From: Chryseosolibacter sp964438975
Lineage (GTDB): Bacteria > Bacteroidota > Bacteroidia > Cytophagales > Cyclobacteriaceae
Reading direction: 5' to 3'
DNA: 64,000 bases
NCBI GenBank assembly: GCA_964438975.1
Contig: CAYTMU010000001.1
Location: forward strand, 186,001 to 250,000
This document shows, piece after piece, positions 52,197 to 61,185 of the stretch; the stretch's first letter is position 1, and the number at the start of each line of letters is the position of its first letter. The translations under genes and the position numbers were made by a program. The notes beneath the pieces are model-generated. The model had not been told where the DNA came from, did no database searches, and saw nothing but the letters and a program-made list of their open reading frames with translations.

Positions 52197-54089
52197 CTAC
52201 AATGCTCCCCGTTTGATCTCGTCGACCACGCCGGGATCAAGCAACGTGGAGATATCACCGAGACTGTCCGGTTCGCCCTCGGCAATCTTGCGAAGGATAC
52301 GTCTCATGATCTTACCTGAACGCGTCTTCGGCAAACCGCTTACGAACTGGATCTTATCTGGCTTAGCGATGGGTCCTATCAATTTGGACACGCCCGCAAT
52401 GATCTCTTTGCGCAAGTTCTCTTCCTCTTTCGGCTTTTCATAACAGATCACAAAGGCATAGACACCCTGTCCTTTTACATCATGAGGGTAACCGACCACA
52501 GCGGTCTCGCATACCGCGCTGTGCTCATCAATCGCACTCTCGATTTCAGCCGTTCCGAGATTATGACCGGAAACAATGATGATGTCATCCACGCGACCGG
52601 TGATACGGTAGTATCCCTCTTCGTCGCGTTTGCATCCATCGCCGGTAAAATACTTGCCGGGAAACGTCGAGAAGTAAGTGTCCCTGAAACGCTGGTGATC
52701 GCCGTAGATCGTACGCGCCATACCCGGCCAGGGATACTTGATCGCGAGTTTGCCTTCCACCATATTGCCCTTCACTTCCAAGCCACTCTCGTTCATGATA
52801 ACGGGTTGAACGCCTGGCAGTGGTAGCGTAGCATGCGCCGCTTTCAGTTTCGTTACGTTAGCAATCGGAGAGATCATGAAGCCACCGGTCTCCGTTTGCC
52901 ACCAGGTATCAATGACCGGGCATTTCCCCTTTCCGATGTTCGTATCATACCAATACCATGCTTCCTCGTTGATCGGTTCACCAACCGTGCCCAGTATTTT
53001 AAGTGAAGACAAGTCGTACTTTTCCACAAAGGCCAACGGTGCCTTCTGTAGCGCTCGTATTGCCGTCGGCGCCGTATAGAAAATGTTGACCTTATGACGT
53101 TCCACGGCCTGCCAGAATCTGCCGGCATCCGGCCAGAAAGGAACACCTTCGAACATGACACTCGTCGCTCCCGCGGAAAGCGGACCGTAGACGATGTACG
53201 AATGCCCCGTAATCCAACCAATATCCGCCGTGCACCAGTACACCTGTCCGGGTTCATACTGAAACACTGTCTTGAACGTGTAATTCAGGTATACCATGTA
53301 TCCACCGCACGTATGCACCATTCCCTTAGGCTTCCCGGTCGAGCCCGAGGTGTAGAGAATAAAAAGCATATCCTCAGCGTCTACTTCCTCTGCCGGGCAG
53401 GTTGCGTCAACCTTCACAATTTCATCATGCCACCAGAGGTCGCGTCCCGCTTTCATCGAAAGCTCCGTCTTCGTATGCTGGTAGACAATGACTCGCCTCA
53501 CCTGCGGACATTTTTCCAGCGCGCTGTCCATAATGCCCTTAAGATCGATCGTCTTCTCACCTCTCAAACCGCCGTCCGCAGTGATAACGGTCTCACACCC
53601 GGCATCTGTAATGCGGTCGTATAGTGACCTTGATGAAAATCCTGCGAAGACCACGGAGTGAATCGCCCCAATCCGAGCGCACGCCAACATCGTATAGGCG
53701 AGCTGAGGAATCATTGGCAGGTAGATACACACCCTGTCCCCTTTCTTGACACCGTGTGCCTTTAGCATATTTGCCGTGCGACACACCTCGTCGAACAACT
53801 GTTGGTAAGTAATGTGCTTTGCAGCATCATTCGGATTGTTCGGCTCCCAGATGATAGCCGTCTCGTTCGCCCGCTCCGGCAGATGACGGTCCAGGCAGTT
53901 CTCGGTAATGTTCAACTTTGCCCCGGGGAACCACTTGATCTCTGGCTTGTTAAAATCCCATTCGAGGACTTTATCCCATTTTTTGCGCCAGGTGAACTGG
54001 TCTGCTATTTCCGCCCAGAACGCTTCCGGATCTTCAGTACTTCGTCGATATTCCTCGTGATACTCGTTGATTGATGTTATTCTTCTCAT
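52197..54089 (-). CDS. acs: Acetyl-CoA synthetase
   Basis: Makes acetyl-CoA from acetate and ATP through acetyl-AMP. The 630-residue product has LFILYTSGSTGKPKGMVHT (AMP-binding P-loop), DTWWQTETGGFMISP, YFTGDGCKRDEEGYYRITGR and VDDIIIVSGHNLGTAEIESA. The C-terminal PKTRSGKIMRRILRKIA has the catalytic lysine, which is the target of regulatory acetylation in other bacteria. It is transcribed alone; the 145-bp gap to the SGNH operon and the 244-bp gap to the methyltransferase gene hold no further gene. Confidence 0.97.
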   Translation of the reverse strand: MRRITSINEYHEEYRRSTEDPEAFWAEIADQFTWRKKWDKVLEWDFNKPEIKWFPGAKLNITENCLDRHLPERANETAIIWEPNNPNDAAKHITYQQLFDEVCRTANMLKAHGVKKGDRVCIYLPMIPQLAYTMLACARIGAIHSVVFAGFSSRSLYDRITDAGCETVITADGGLRGEKTIDLKGIMDSALEKCPQVRRVIVYQHTKTELSMKAGRDLWWHDEIVKVDATCPAEEVDAEDMLFILYTSGSTGKPKGMVHTCGGYMVYLNYTFKTVFQYEPGQVYWCTADIGWITGHSYIVYGPLSAGATSVMFEGVPFWPDAGRFWQAVERHKVNIFYTAPTAIRALQKAPLAFVEKYDLSSLKILGTVGEPINEEAWYWYDTNIGKGKCPVIDTWWQTETGGFMISPIANVTKLKAAHATLPLPGVQPVIMNESGLEVKGNMVEGKLAIKYPWPGMARTIYGDHQRFRDTYFSTFPGKYFTGDGCKRDEEGYYRITGRVDDIIIVSGHNLGTAEIESAIDEHSAVCETAVVGYPHDVKGQGVYAFVICYEKPKEEENLRKEIIAGVSKLIGPIAKPDKIQFVSGLPKTRSGKIMRRILRKIAEGEPDSLGDISTLLDPGVVDEIKRGAL

Positions 54090-54286
54090 GGTCTAACTGT
54101 GATGTTTAATTCCTCACTGGGTGTCGTTGCCTTCCGTATTGCAAAAAGTGTCTGGGAAGGCGAATATTGAATTGTTTTGACAGAAAGACAAGCTTTTGAC
54201 CGTGAAAGCGGCGTTGGCAGGTTTGGCCGGCATAAAATTTTTGGGAGCCTGTGCATTAGGTGTAGAGGCGAAGCACAGCTTTGCCC

Positions 54287-54294
54287 TACCTTTG
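54287..54294 (+). promoter_or_regulatory. -7 box of the methyltransferase promoter
   Basis: TACCTTTG, 39 bp before the ATG at 54334 and inside the longer open frame, so it argues for the shorter protein. No TTTG at 19 bp upstream. Confidence 0.5.
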
Positions 54295-54333
54295 TGTTAT
54301 AAAGTCAACATAAGCCATCAGGGATTAACGATC

Positions 54334-55134
54334 ATGGGCATTCCGTTCGAACATATCGCGTCGCCATACGACTCTATTTATGCATACAGCCCGATCAGTC
54401 TCCTACAGCGTAAACATGTCTGGCTCTATATTCAAACGATTCTCCCTCAACTCCGCGGATTTGAAATGCTCGAATTGAATTGCAGTGCCAGTGAAGACGC
54501 GGTTCTTTTCGCTGACGGGGAGTTGAACATCATGGCGACCGACATCAGCAGCGAAACGTTGAGGGTCACAGAAAAGAAGGCCGAGCATATATCCATACAA
54601 AGCGGCATCAGCTCCCATCATTTTCTCGATCTGGAGAGCCTGAATGAAAACTTGTTTGACAAGAAGTTCGACCTTGTATTCTCGAACTTCGGAGGAGTCA
54701 ATTCGATAAATCCCGCTGCACTGAAGTCTTTGTTCCGAAAACTCCCGCAACTATTAAACCCGGGTGGACGCTTTATAGGAGTTGTCATGCCGCGGTATTG
54801 TGCGTGGGAGATGATGTTCTTCCTGTTGCGATTTCAGTTCAAGAAAGCCTTCAGGCGGCTGACATCTCAGGACTCTCCGGATGAGACACCTGGCTCTGTA
54901 GGAAAGACCTGGTATTACCGTCCCGCACAACTTAAGGCATGGTCGCGCGATAATTTTCGCGTGGTATCCCTGAAGCCGGTCGGCGTAGCCCTTCCCCCGG
55001 CCTATCTCGAACGCTTCTTCAGTCTGAAGCGGCGCTGGTTGCTGAAGTTGAACGGCATAGAGAGGAAACTCGGTGAATCCGCTGCGTTATCCGGTATCTC
55101 TGACAACTACATCATTGACCTTCAGTTGAACTGA
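54334..55134 (+). CDS. Class I SAM-dependent methyltransferase-like protein with altered motif I
   Basis: 266 residues. The layout is that of a Rossmann methyltransferase: motif I FEMLELNCSASEDAVLFADG (about 43-62), then MATDISSETL (acidic residue for the SAM ribose), KFDLVFSNFGGVNSI (motif IV), and LNPGGRFIGVVMPRYCAWEM (motif VI). The usual G-x-G of motif I (ELNxGTGEDA in relatives) reads S-A-S here. The protein may have weak or lost SAM binding, or a compensating fold. The ATG at 54334 starts the conserved MGIPFEHIASPYDSIYAYS. The substrate is unknown. Confidence 0.8.
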   Translation: MGIPFEHIASPYDSIYAYSPISLLQRKHVWLYIQTILPQLRGFEMLELNCSASEDAVLFADGELNIMATDISSETLRVTEKKAEHISIQSGISSHHFLDLESLNENLFDKKFDLVFSNFGGVNSINPAALKSLFRKLPQLLNPGGRFIGVVMPRYCAWEMMFFLLRFQFKKAFRRLTSQDSPDETPGSVGKTWYYRPAQLKAWSRDNFRVVSLKPVGVALPPAYLERFFSLKRRWLLKLNGIERKLGESAALSGISDNYIIDLQLN

Positions 55135-55140
55135 CTGTCT

Positions 55141-55908
55141 CTATAACACATATTCTACAGAGACTGCTACCAGCGCTCCGAGGAGTGCTACTGCCATCTT
55201 TCTCGCATCGAACCGATGTCCCGGCGAACTTTCAAAGACAATTGTCGTCGAGATGTGCAGGAAATTGCCAGACACCAGCGCGTAAAGGTAAATAAGGCCT
55301 GTGGACGAGAGTATCTCTTCGTTTGCGAGGTAAGTACTCAGGACGAGGCCTATCGGTGCGGCCAGTGAGAATCCCAGCAAATGAGGCAGCGCCTTGCGAC
55401 GTGAATGCAATTGTGCCGCGAGCACAGTCATCAGTGCAAACGCAGCGGGTGCCCGATGAAGTGCGATCCCCAACAATACTGCGTGAGCATCATAAACCGG
55501 GCCGTCGTTCACCGGTTCCGCAAGCATACCACCTTCAAGAAATGCGTGAATGCACAACGCCGTCAGCAACAGCAATGAAGACACGGATGCCTGGTGATGA
55601 TCGTGATGATGCGTGTGCGTATGCGATAGATCCCCGTTGTGAAGGTGACCGTGTTCGATCCCCGATGTAAAGAACTCGAGCAGTTGTTGAAGGAAAAAAC
55701 CGATCAGGACGAATAGTCCGATCAATTCAAGACCGCGCGACTGTCGATACAATTCAGGGAAAATGTGAATGACGGTAATGGCGAACAGGTACGATCCTGC
55801 GAACACCAGCAACATACGATAGTTGGTCGATTTTTCCCTTGGCACCAGGAAGATCGCCAGACCTGCCAGCAATGGGGTAAAGAAGAGTACGATAAGTTTC
55901 AGAACCAT
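55141..55908 (-). CDS. ZIP-family metal transporter
   Basis: Takes up divalent metals such as Zn2+, Mn2+ or Fe2+ through the inner membrane. The 255-residue protein has about eight helices. A His-rich loop lies between helices 3 and 4 (about 84-106, with eleven His). CIHAFLEGGML carries the conserved helix-4 His, and LGIALHRAPAAFALM the helix-5 His and following residues of the binuclear site. It lies 9 bp after apbE, so the two are co-transcribed. Confidence 0.9.
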   Translation of the reverse strand: MVLKLIVLFFTPLLAGLAIFLVPREKSTNYRMLLVFAGSYLFAITVIHIFPELYRQSRGLELIGLFVLIGFFLQQLLEFFTSGIEHGHLHNGDLSHTHTHHHDHHQASVSSLLLLTALCIHAFLEGGMLAEPVNDGPVYDAHAVLLGIALHRAPAAFALMTVLAAQLHSRRKALPHLLGFSLAAPIGLVLSTYLANEEILSSTGLIYLYALVSGNFLHISTTIVFESSPGHRFDARKMAVALLGALVAVSVEYVL

Positions 55909-55917
55909 ATGGATGGT

Positions 55918-56955
55918 TTATTGCTCCAGGATGACTTGACCTCTTATGCCTTCACTGACATACGCTTGAATCTCTCCGTGTTCATCGGAATACAGGAGGA
56001 TTGCATCGAGATCAGCGCGCGACTTTACTTGTTCAATGGCGGCGTTCGCGCCCATAACCATGAAGGCAGTAGCCCATGCGTCGGCAAACGTGCACTCAGC
56101 GCTGAACACCGACGCACTCAGCAGCGAGTGCTGGGCGGGATATCCGGTAGAGGGGTCGATGGTGTGTCCGTACTTACGACCATTCACCACCTTGTAATTG
56201 AAGTAATTGCCCGATGTCGTAAATGCCTTATCGACGAGCGTCACATAGGCTTTGAAAAATTGGTTTTCCAAAGTGGAGTTAGGATCGAGCACACCGATGG
56301 TCCAGGCACGGTCCTTTTGAATATTACGGCCGAACGCGGCACCCTCTCCACCGACTTCAACAAGCATGTGCTGGATTCCTTTTGCTTTTAAGAACCGGCA
56401 GATAATGTCGGCTCCGTATCCCTGACCGATCCCACCCATGTCGAGTTGAATCCGGGCATCGCGCTTTCGTGCCCACCGCTTTGTCGTGCGTACCTTGTCG
56501 AAACCAACCAGTGTTCTTAGAGAATCGACCTGACGAGCTTCGGGTGTATCCCCCTTCTCCGGCCCGAAACCCCACGCGTTTACCAGCGGCATTACAGTCG
56601 GGTCGAATGCACCTCGGGACCACCTGTGTACCTGCTTCGAATATTGGAGTATCTCTTTGAAATATTCGGATTCGAAGCGAACTCCGCGCTTGCTCTTGTT
56701 AAACCTCGAGATCTCCGACGACGGATCGTAGGTATTGATCGCATTGTTGACCACGATGAGCAGAGAGTCTATTGAACGGGAGTAGTCGCGGCGGAGCGGC
56801 TCATCAAAATAGAGCACGCGGTAGGTAGTACCCATAGTCTTGCCTTCGGCAACAAGGAGTTCTGGCAACGCGTGGCTCTGCCCACTCCAGAACAGGCAGA
56901 AGAATGCGATACAAACACTGAAGATTGCCGACACGGATCCGATTTTGGGTCGCAA
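55918..56955 (-). CDS. apbE: FAD:protein FMN transferase
   Basis: Attaches FMN by a phosphoester bond to Thr or Ser of exported flavoproteins such as the Na+-NQR subunits. 345 residues with a signal peptide (IFSVCIAFFCLFWSGQSHA); GKTMGTTYRVLYFDEP, NTYDPSSEISRFNKS, ARIQLDMGGIGQGYGADIIC and the metal-binding DPSTGYPAQHSLLSASV blocks are all typical. No lipobox is clear, so it is probably periplasmic rather than a lipoprotein. It heads an operon with the ZIP transporter; no Nqr or Rnf gene is in the window. Confidence 0.95.
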   Translation of the reverse strand: MRPKIGSVSAIFSVCIAFFCLFWSGQSHALPELLVAEGKTMGTTYRVLYFDEPLRRDYSRSIDSLLIVVNNAINTYDPSSEISRFNKSKRGVRFESEYFKEILQYSKQVHRWSRGAFDPTVMPLVNAWGFGPEKGDTPEARQVDSLRTLVGFDKVRTTKRWARKRDARIQLDMGGIGQGYGADIICRFLKAKGIQHMLVEVGGEGAAFGRNIQKDRAWTIGVLDPNSTLENQFFKAYVTLVDKAFTTSGNYFNYKVVNGRKYGHTIDPSTGYPAQHSLLSASVFSAECTFADAWATAFMVMGANAAIEQVKSRADLDAILLYSDEHGEIQAYVSEGIRGQVILEQ

Positions 56956-56976
56956 TTTAGAGATTTTATCCTAAAT

Positions 56977-56989
56977 GCAACAATGTTGC
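56977..56989. promoter_or_regulatory. 13-bp palindrome between divergent apbE and ruvB
   Basis: GCAACA-A-TGTTGC, a perfect 6+1+6 inverted repeat 22 bp before the apbE ATG. It may be a binding site for a metal-responsive repressor of the apbE-ZIP operon. No known box is recognised. Confidence 0.4.
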
Positions 56990-57055
56990 TAAAAGGTTGA
57001 AAGGCCCTCAGCAAGTATCAGATTCGTTTGTACCTTCGTCCTATCAAGAAAGTGT

Positions 57056-58090
57056 ATGCGAGAAGATTATTTGCAAAGCGATAGTGAGGGACTGAGTGGT
57101 ACTGATAAGGAGATTGAACGCGCGCTTCGGCCACTGAGTTTTGAAGACTTCACCGGGCAGCAGAAGGTTGTAGACAACATCAAGGTATTTGTATCTGCTG
57201 CACGGCAGCGGGGAGAGTCGCTCGATCACGTTTTGTTGCACGGCCCCCCGGGATTGGGAAAGACCACACTCTCGCATATCATATCCAATGAACTGCAGTC
57301 CAACATCAAGATCACATCCGGACCCGTACTTGATCGTCCAAGCGATTTGGCCGGTCTGCTTACCAATCTCGAAACGAACGACGTTCTTTTCATCGACGAG
57401 ATCCATCGGTTGAATCCCGTCGTGGAAGAGTATCTCTATTCCGCGATGGAGGACTTCAAGATCGACATCCTTCTCGACACGGGACCCAACGCCCGCTCAG
57501 TACAGATCGGATTGAATCCGTTCACGCTGATAGGCGCTACTACGCGCGCCGGGCTACTAACATCACCGCTGCGCGCACGCTTCGGAATCAATGCACGGCT
57601 CGAGTACTATCAAGCATCTGTGCTAACCAGGATCATCAAGCGATCGGCGGAGATCTTAAACACACCTATTGAAGAGGACGCAGCTTTTGAGATCGCACGG
57701 CGTAGCAGGGGCACTCCGCGGATCGCGAATAACCTCCTGCGACGCACTCGTGATTTTGCGCAGATCAAAGGAGACGGAACCATAACAAAGGCTATCGCAG
57801 AAATGGCGCTTCAAGCGCTGGATGTAGATGTTAATGGACTCGATGACATGGATAACCGAATCCTGCTGACGATCATTGAAAAGTTCAAAGGGGGACCTGT
57901 CGGAATTACCACGATTGCGACCGCCGTCGGAGAGGAAGCAGAGACCATTGAAGAGGTGTACGAGCCTTTCCTGATCCAAGAGGGCTATATCAAGCGCACC
58001 AGCCGAGGGCGGGAAGCCACCGACCTCGCATACCGTCATTTGAAAATACTGCCGCCACCGACGAAGTCACCGGGGCTCTTTGGCACGTGA
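57056..58090 (+). CDS. ruvB: Holliday junction branch-migration helicase RuvB
   Basis: AAA+ motor that drives branch migration with RuvA. The 344-residue product has RPLSFEDFTGQQKVVDNIKV, Walker A HGPPGLGKT (62-70), Walker B LFIDEIHRLNPVVEE, sensor ATTRAGLLTSPLRARFG and the C-terminal winged helix IQEGYIKRTSRGREATDLAY. The length is normal. ruvA and ruvC are not adjacent. A weak -7-like TACCTTCG lies at 57031-57038. It converges with ndk. Confidence 0.98.
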   Translation: MREDYLQSDSEGLSGTDKEIERALRPLSFEDFTGQQKVVDNIKVFVSAARQRGESLDHVLLHGPPGLGKTTLSHIISNELQSNIKITSGPVLDRPSDLAGLLTNLETNDVLFIDEIHRLNPVVEEYLYSAMEDFKIDILLDTGPNARSVQIGLNPFTLIGATTRAGLLTSPLRARFGINARLEYYQASVLTRIIKRSAEILNTPIEEDAAFEIARRSRGTPRIANNLLRRTRDFAQIKGDGTITKAIAEMALQALDVDVNGLDDMDNRILLTIIEKFKGGPVGITTIATAVGEEAETIEEVYEPFLIQEGYIKRTSRGREATDLAYRHLKILPPPTKSPGLFGT

Positions 58091-58110
58091 GATCCCGGTG
58101 CAGTCTTTCT

Positions 58111-58533
58111 CTACTGGTATTGTTCGAGCGCTGAAAAGAAGAAGTTGCCTTCGATCGCAGCGTTCTCATCACTGTCAGAACCATGGATCGCGTTCGCTTC
58201 AATCGATTTTGCGAACAGGTTGCGGATAGTACCCGCTTCGGCCTTCTGCGGATCCGTCGCACCGATCAGTTTTCTGAAGTCTTCTACAGCGTTATTTTTT
58301 TCAAGTATCATCGGGATGATTGCCCCTGAAGACATGTATTCGCAAAGATCGTTGTAGAAAGGACGTTCTTTGTGAATGGCATAGAATTCACCCGCGCGCG
58401 CTCTTGAAAGACGAGTCTTTTTCACGGCGACGATGCGAAATCCATTTTCTTCGATCATTTTGATAATAGCTCCGCTGTTGTTCGCACCGACTGCATCGGG
58501 CTTTAGCATAGTAAAAGTTCTGTTTCCTGCCAT
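58111..58533 (-). CDS. ndk: Nucleoside diphosphate kinase
   Basis: Balances nucleoside triphosphate pools by a ping-pong phosphotransfer. The 140-residue product has RTFTMLKPDAVGANNSGAI at its start and NAIHGSDSDENAAIEGNFFF with the catalytic His117. The frame is open upstream, but MAGNRTFTMLKPD is the family N-terminus. A -7 box lies 30 bp upstream. It converges with ruvB across a 20-bp gap. Confidence 0.97.
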   Translation of the reverse strand: MAGNRTFTMLKPDAVGANNSGAIIKMIEENGFRIVAVKKTRLSRARAGEFYAIHKERPFYNDLCEYMSSGAIIPMILEKNNAVEDFRKLIGATDPQKAEAGTIRNLFAKSIEANAIHGSDSDENAAIEGNFFFSALEQYQ

Positions 58534-58562
58534 ATATGTCTGGTTTTCACTGAATAATCGCG

Positions 58563-58570
58563 CAAAAATA
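58563..58570 (-). promoter_or_regulatory. -7 box of the ndk promoter
   Basis: TATTTTTG on the minus strand, 30 bp before the ATG. It lies inside the longer open frame, supporting the shorter one. No clear -33 box. Confidence 0.5.
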
Positions 58571-58672
58571 TAAAAAAAGTACACAGTACAGGGCGGAAAC
58601 AGCTCCCATTGAAAAATATCCCGTCGCGCTAATGAAAATTTCACCATTTTTACCGCTCATTTTACTCGGCCT

Positions 58673-59686
58673 ATGCAGAATATCCGGGCGTTTAAGGAGT
58701 TCCTTTCCGTACCGCGGAAAGTAGTCATCATTACACACTTTAAACCTGATGCAGATGCTTTGGGCAGTGCGCTTGGGTTGTCCGGCTATCTTGGAAAAGA
58801 CGACCATGCGGTCACGGTAATAACACCAAGTGATTACCCCGACTTCCTGACATGGATGCCGGGAAATGACAATGTCGTCATTTTCACAAGGGACAAGGTC
58901 GAGACGTGCGAGAAACTGATCGTGTCGGCTGATCTTGTCGTTTGCGTGGACTTCTCAAGTTTGAAGCGAATCAACGAACTCGGCGAGATGGTCGCAAAGT
59001 CCAACGCGAAAACGGCGTTGATCGACCACCATCTGGAGCCGGAAAAATTTGCTGACTTTGAACAATGGGATGACACAGCGGCTTCGACCGCTGAATTGGT
59101 ATACGCGCTCATTATCGAGCTTCAAGGAGAAAGTAAAGTCGATGCTGATGTAGCGAATTGCCTGTACGCCGGATTGATGACAGACACCGGAAGTTTCCGG
59201 CACTCCAACACAACCAGGAAAGTATTCGAGACGGCGGCAGCACTCGTCGGACATGGCGCCGACCCGGCACGTGTGAGCAAGCTGATCTACGATACGAACA
59301 CGCTGGAAAGAATGCGTCTCATGGGATTCGTCCTGAATGAAAGACTGAACGTCATTCCCGAATTCCGCACCGCGTATATCGCGCTACGAATGGAAGACCT
59401 TAAGCGATACAGCTCGCAGACTGGTGATACCGAAGGCCTTGTCAACTTCGGATTATCGATCAAGAATATCAAACTAGCCGTGCTGATCTCCGAACGTAAA
59501 GACCACGTAAAGTTGTCCTTCCGATCGCTGGGTAATTTTTCGGTTAATGATATGGCACGTAAACACTTTGATGGCGGTGGGCACAAGAACGCCGCCGGTG
59601 GACAGGCTACCCTGAGTTTCGACGAAACACTGAAAAAATTTCTTCGACTTTTGCCCGAGTATGAATCCCAGCTCCTTTCCGATTAA
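58673..59686 (+). CDS. DHH/DHHA1 phosphoesterase, NrnA-like
   Basis: The 337-residue protein has the DHH domain with ITHFKPDADALGSALGLSGY, VVCVDFSSLKRI and LIDHHLEPEKFADF, and the C-terminal DHHA1 with FDGGGHKNAAGGQA. This is the layout of NrnA, which degrades short oligoribonucleotides and pAp, and of related cyclic-dinucleotide product (pApA) hydrolases. Which substrate prevails is unknown. It lies upstream of the FKBP lipoprotein genes with a 52-bp gap. Confidence 0.92.
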   Translation: MQNIRAFKEFLSVPRKVVIITHFKPDADALGSALGLSGYLGKDDHAVTVITPSDYPDFLTWMPGNDNVVIFTRDKVETCEKLIVSADLVVCVDFSSLKRINELGEMVAKSNAKTALIDHHLEPEKFADFEQWDDTAASTAELVYALIIELQGESKVDADVANCLYAGLMTDTGSFRHSNTTRKVFETAAALVGHGADPARVSKLIYDTNTLERMRLMGFVLNERLNVIPEFRTAYIALRMEDLKRYSSQTGDTEGLVNFGLSIKNIKLAVLISERKDHVKLSFRSLGNFSVNDMARKHFDGGGHKNAAGGQATLSFDETLKKFLRLLPEYESQLLSD

Positions 59687-59738
59687 TTAAATCATATTCC
59701 AACCTTCTCAATCCAAATACTGTCTAAAACAAACTACA

Positions 59739-60623
59739 ATGAATAAACCAATGTTGGCAGCCCTGGGAGCACTTGTTCTTCTGGCGGGATGCAAATCAAA
59801 CGAACGAGAAACGCCTAGCGGTCTGAAATATACAGTCATCGAAGCGGGTACCGGCGAAATCGCAAAGACCGGCGAAATCATCATCTTCGACTGGCAACTT
59901 AAGGATTCCCAGGACTCCACCTGGCAGGAGACGTTTGAAAAAGGGATACCCGCCGCCGCTCAGATTGCGGATTCGAGCCAGTTGATGAACGAAGACGGCT
60001 TGACTCAAATGCTGAGAGAGCTTTCAGTAGGAGATAGTGTGAGAGCGCAAATGCCAGTTGTCGACTATTTCGGAATGGGTGGTGGCCGTGTGCCACCGGA
60101 AATGGATACGACGCTGTCGCTTGGTTTTACAATCAAGGTGCGAACTATTGTGACGGAGGAAGGCTTCCAAAGCTATATGGACGAGGAGATGGGCAAACGC
60201 GAAATGAGAACACACAATATTGAAGCCCGGGAAATCAGCGATTACCTGGCAGAAAAAAGTTTGCAGGCCACATCTGATACCAGCGGCGTCAGGTATGTTA
60301 TACACAATAACGGGGGTGGACAGAAACCAACGCTGGATGATTGTGTAGAAGTGAAATACAAAGGCGTGTTCATGAAAACAGGTCAGGTATTCCAGGAAGC
60401 CGACCGCGTAGCGTTTCCGCTCAGCGGTGTCATCCCCGGATGGAAAATCGCGGTCGCGATGCTGGGAAAAGGTGACTCCGGAACATTCTATATCCCTTCG
60501 AAACTCGCGTACGGACCTCGTGGCTATCCCCCGGCAATTCCCCCGGATGCAGTGTTGATTTTTGACGTAACGCTACTGGACGTAAAGGGTGAGTATGACA
60601 ATACGACGCAAAGTTGTAAGTAA
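59739..60623 (+). CDS. FKBP-type peptidyl-prolyl isomerase lipoprotein with two domains
   Basis: 294 residues. The signal MNKPMLAALGALVLLAGC ends in a lipobox. Two FKBP-like domains follow: a divergent one at about 25-145 (SGLKYTVIEAGTGEIAKTG, with RVPPEMDTTLSLGFTIKV) and a classical one at about 190-285 (VEVKYKGVFMKTGQVFQEAD, FPLSGVIPGWKIAVAMLGKG, YIPSKLAYGPRGYPPAIPPD). It should fold proteins in the periplasm or at the outer membrane. A second, related FKBP gene lies 13 bp downstream. Confidence 0.92.
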   Translation: MNKPMLAALGALVLLAGCKSNERETPSGLKYTVIEAGTGEIAKTGEIIIFDWQLKDSQDSTWQETFEKGIPAAAQIADSSQLMNEDGLTQMLRELSVGDSVRAQMPVVDYFGMGGGRVPPEMDTTLSLGFTIKVRTIVTEEGFQSYMDEEMGKREMRTHNIEAREISDYLAEKSLQATSDTSGVRYVIHNNGGGQKPTLDDCVEVKYKGVFMKTGQVFQEADRVAFPLSGVIPGWKIAVAMLGKGDSGTFYIPSKLAYGPRGYPPAIPPDAVLIFDVTLLDVKGEYDNTTQSCK

Positions 60624-60636
60624 TAAAAATCAAAAT

Positions 60637-61185
60637 ATGAAAACGAGATTGATCAGAGCTGTATCGGGTTTTATGGTGGCAGGTTGCCTGGCGGTGGGAC
60701 TTCCCTTCCTGGCGACTTCGTGTATGACGGATGATTCGGAAAACTACCCGGATTTTTCCGAACAGCTGCAGAAAGATCTTGACGCGATCGACAATTATCT
60801 GGCCGCGAACAATCTTGCTGCGGAACAAGACGTCGACGGGTTCATACGCTACATCATTCACGTTGACTCGACCGACACACCAAAACCGACGATTGAAAAT
60901 TGTGCAACCGTCGACTACGCTGGTTTCTTGATGAGCAACGGACAAAAATTCGATGAGGGGGAAGACTTTGCTTTTCCGATTCAGGGAGTCATTTATGGTT
61001 GGAGAATAGGAATCCCGCTGTTGAACCGTGGCGACTCCGCAACATTCTACATACCATCAGGCCTCGCGTACGGATATACCGGCTTCGCACCAGAGATCCC
61101 GTCCAATGCCAATCTGATGTTCCGAGTACGACTGAAAAAAGTAGGAACTACATATACATCAGCCGGTGGTGGTAATTGCGAGTAA
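60637..61185 (+). CDS. FKBP-type peptidyl-prolyl isomerase lipoprotein, single domain
   Basis: 182 residues. The frame is open 16 codons upstream, inside the end of the previous gene, but the ATG at 60637 begins a normal signal (MKTRLIRAVSGFMVAGCLAV, then LPFLATSC, the lipobox). One FKBP domain covers about 85-170 (ATVDYAGFLMSNGQKFDEGE, FPIQGVIYGWRIGIPLLNRG, YIPSGLAYGYTGFAPEIPSN). The FxxxxY-type core of the active site is close to that of the neighbour, so the two look like tandem copies. rdgB overlaps its end by 20 bp. Confidence 0.92.
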   Translation: MKTRLIRAVSGFMVAGCLAVGLPFLATSCMTDDSENYPDFSEQLQKDLDAIDNYLAANNLAAEQDVDGFIRYIIHVDSTDTPKPTIENCATVDYAGFLMSNGQKFDEGEDFAFPIQGVIYGWRIGIPLLNRGDSATFYIPSGLAYGYTGFAPEIPSNANLMFRVRLKKVGTTYTSAGGGNCE

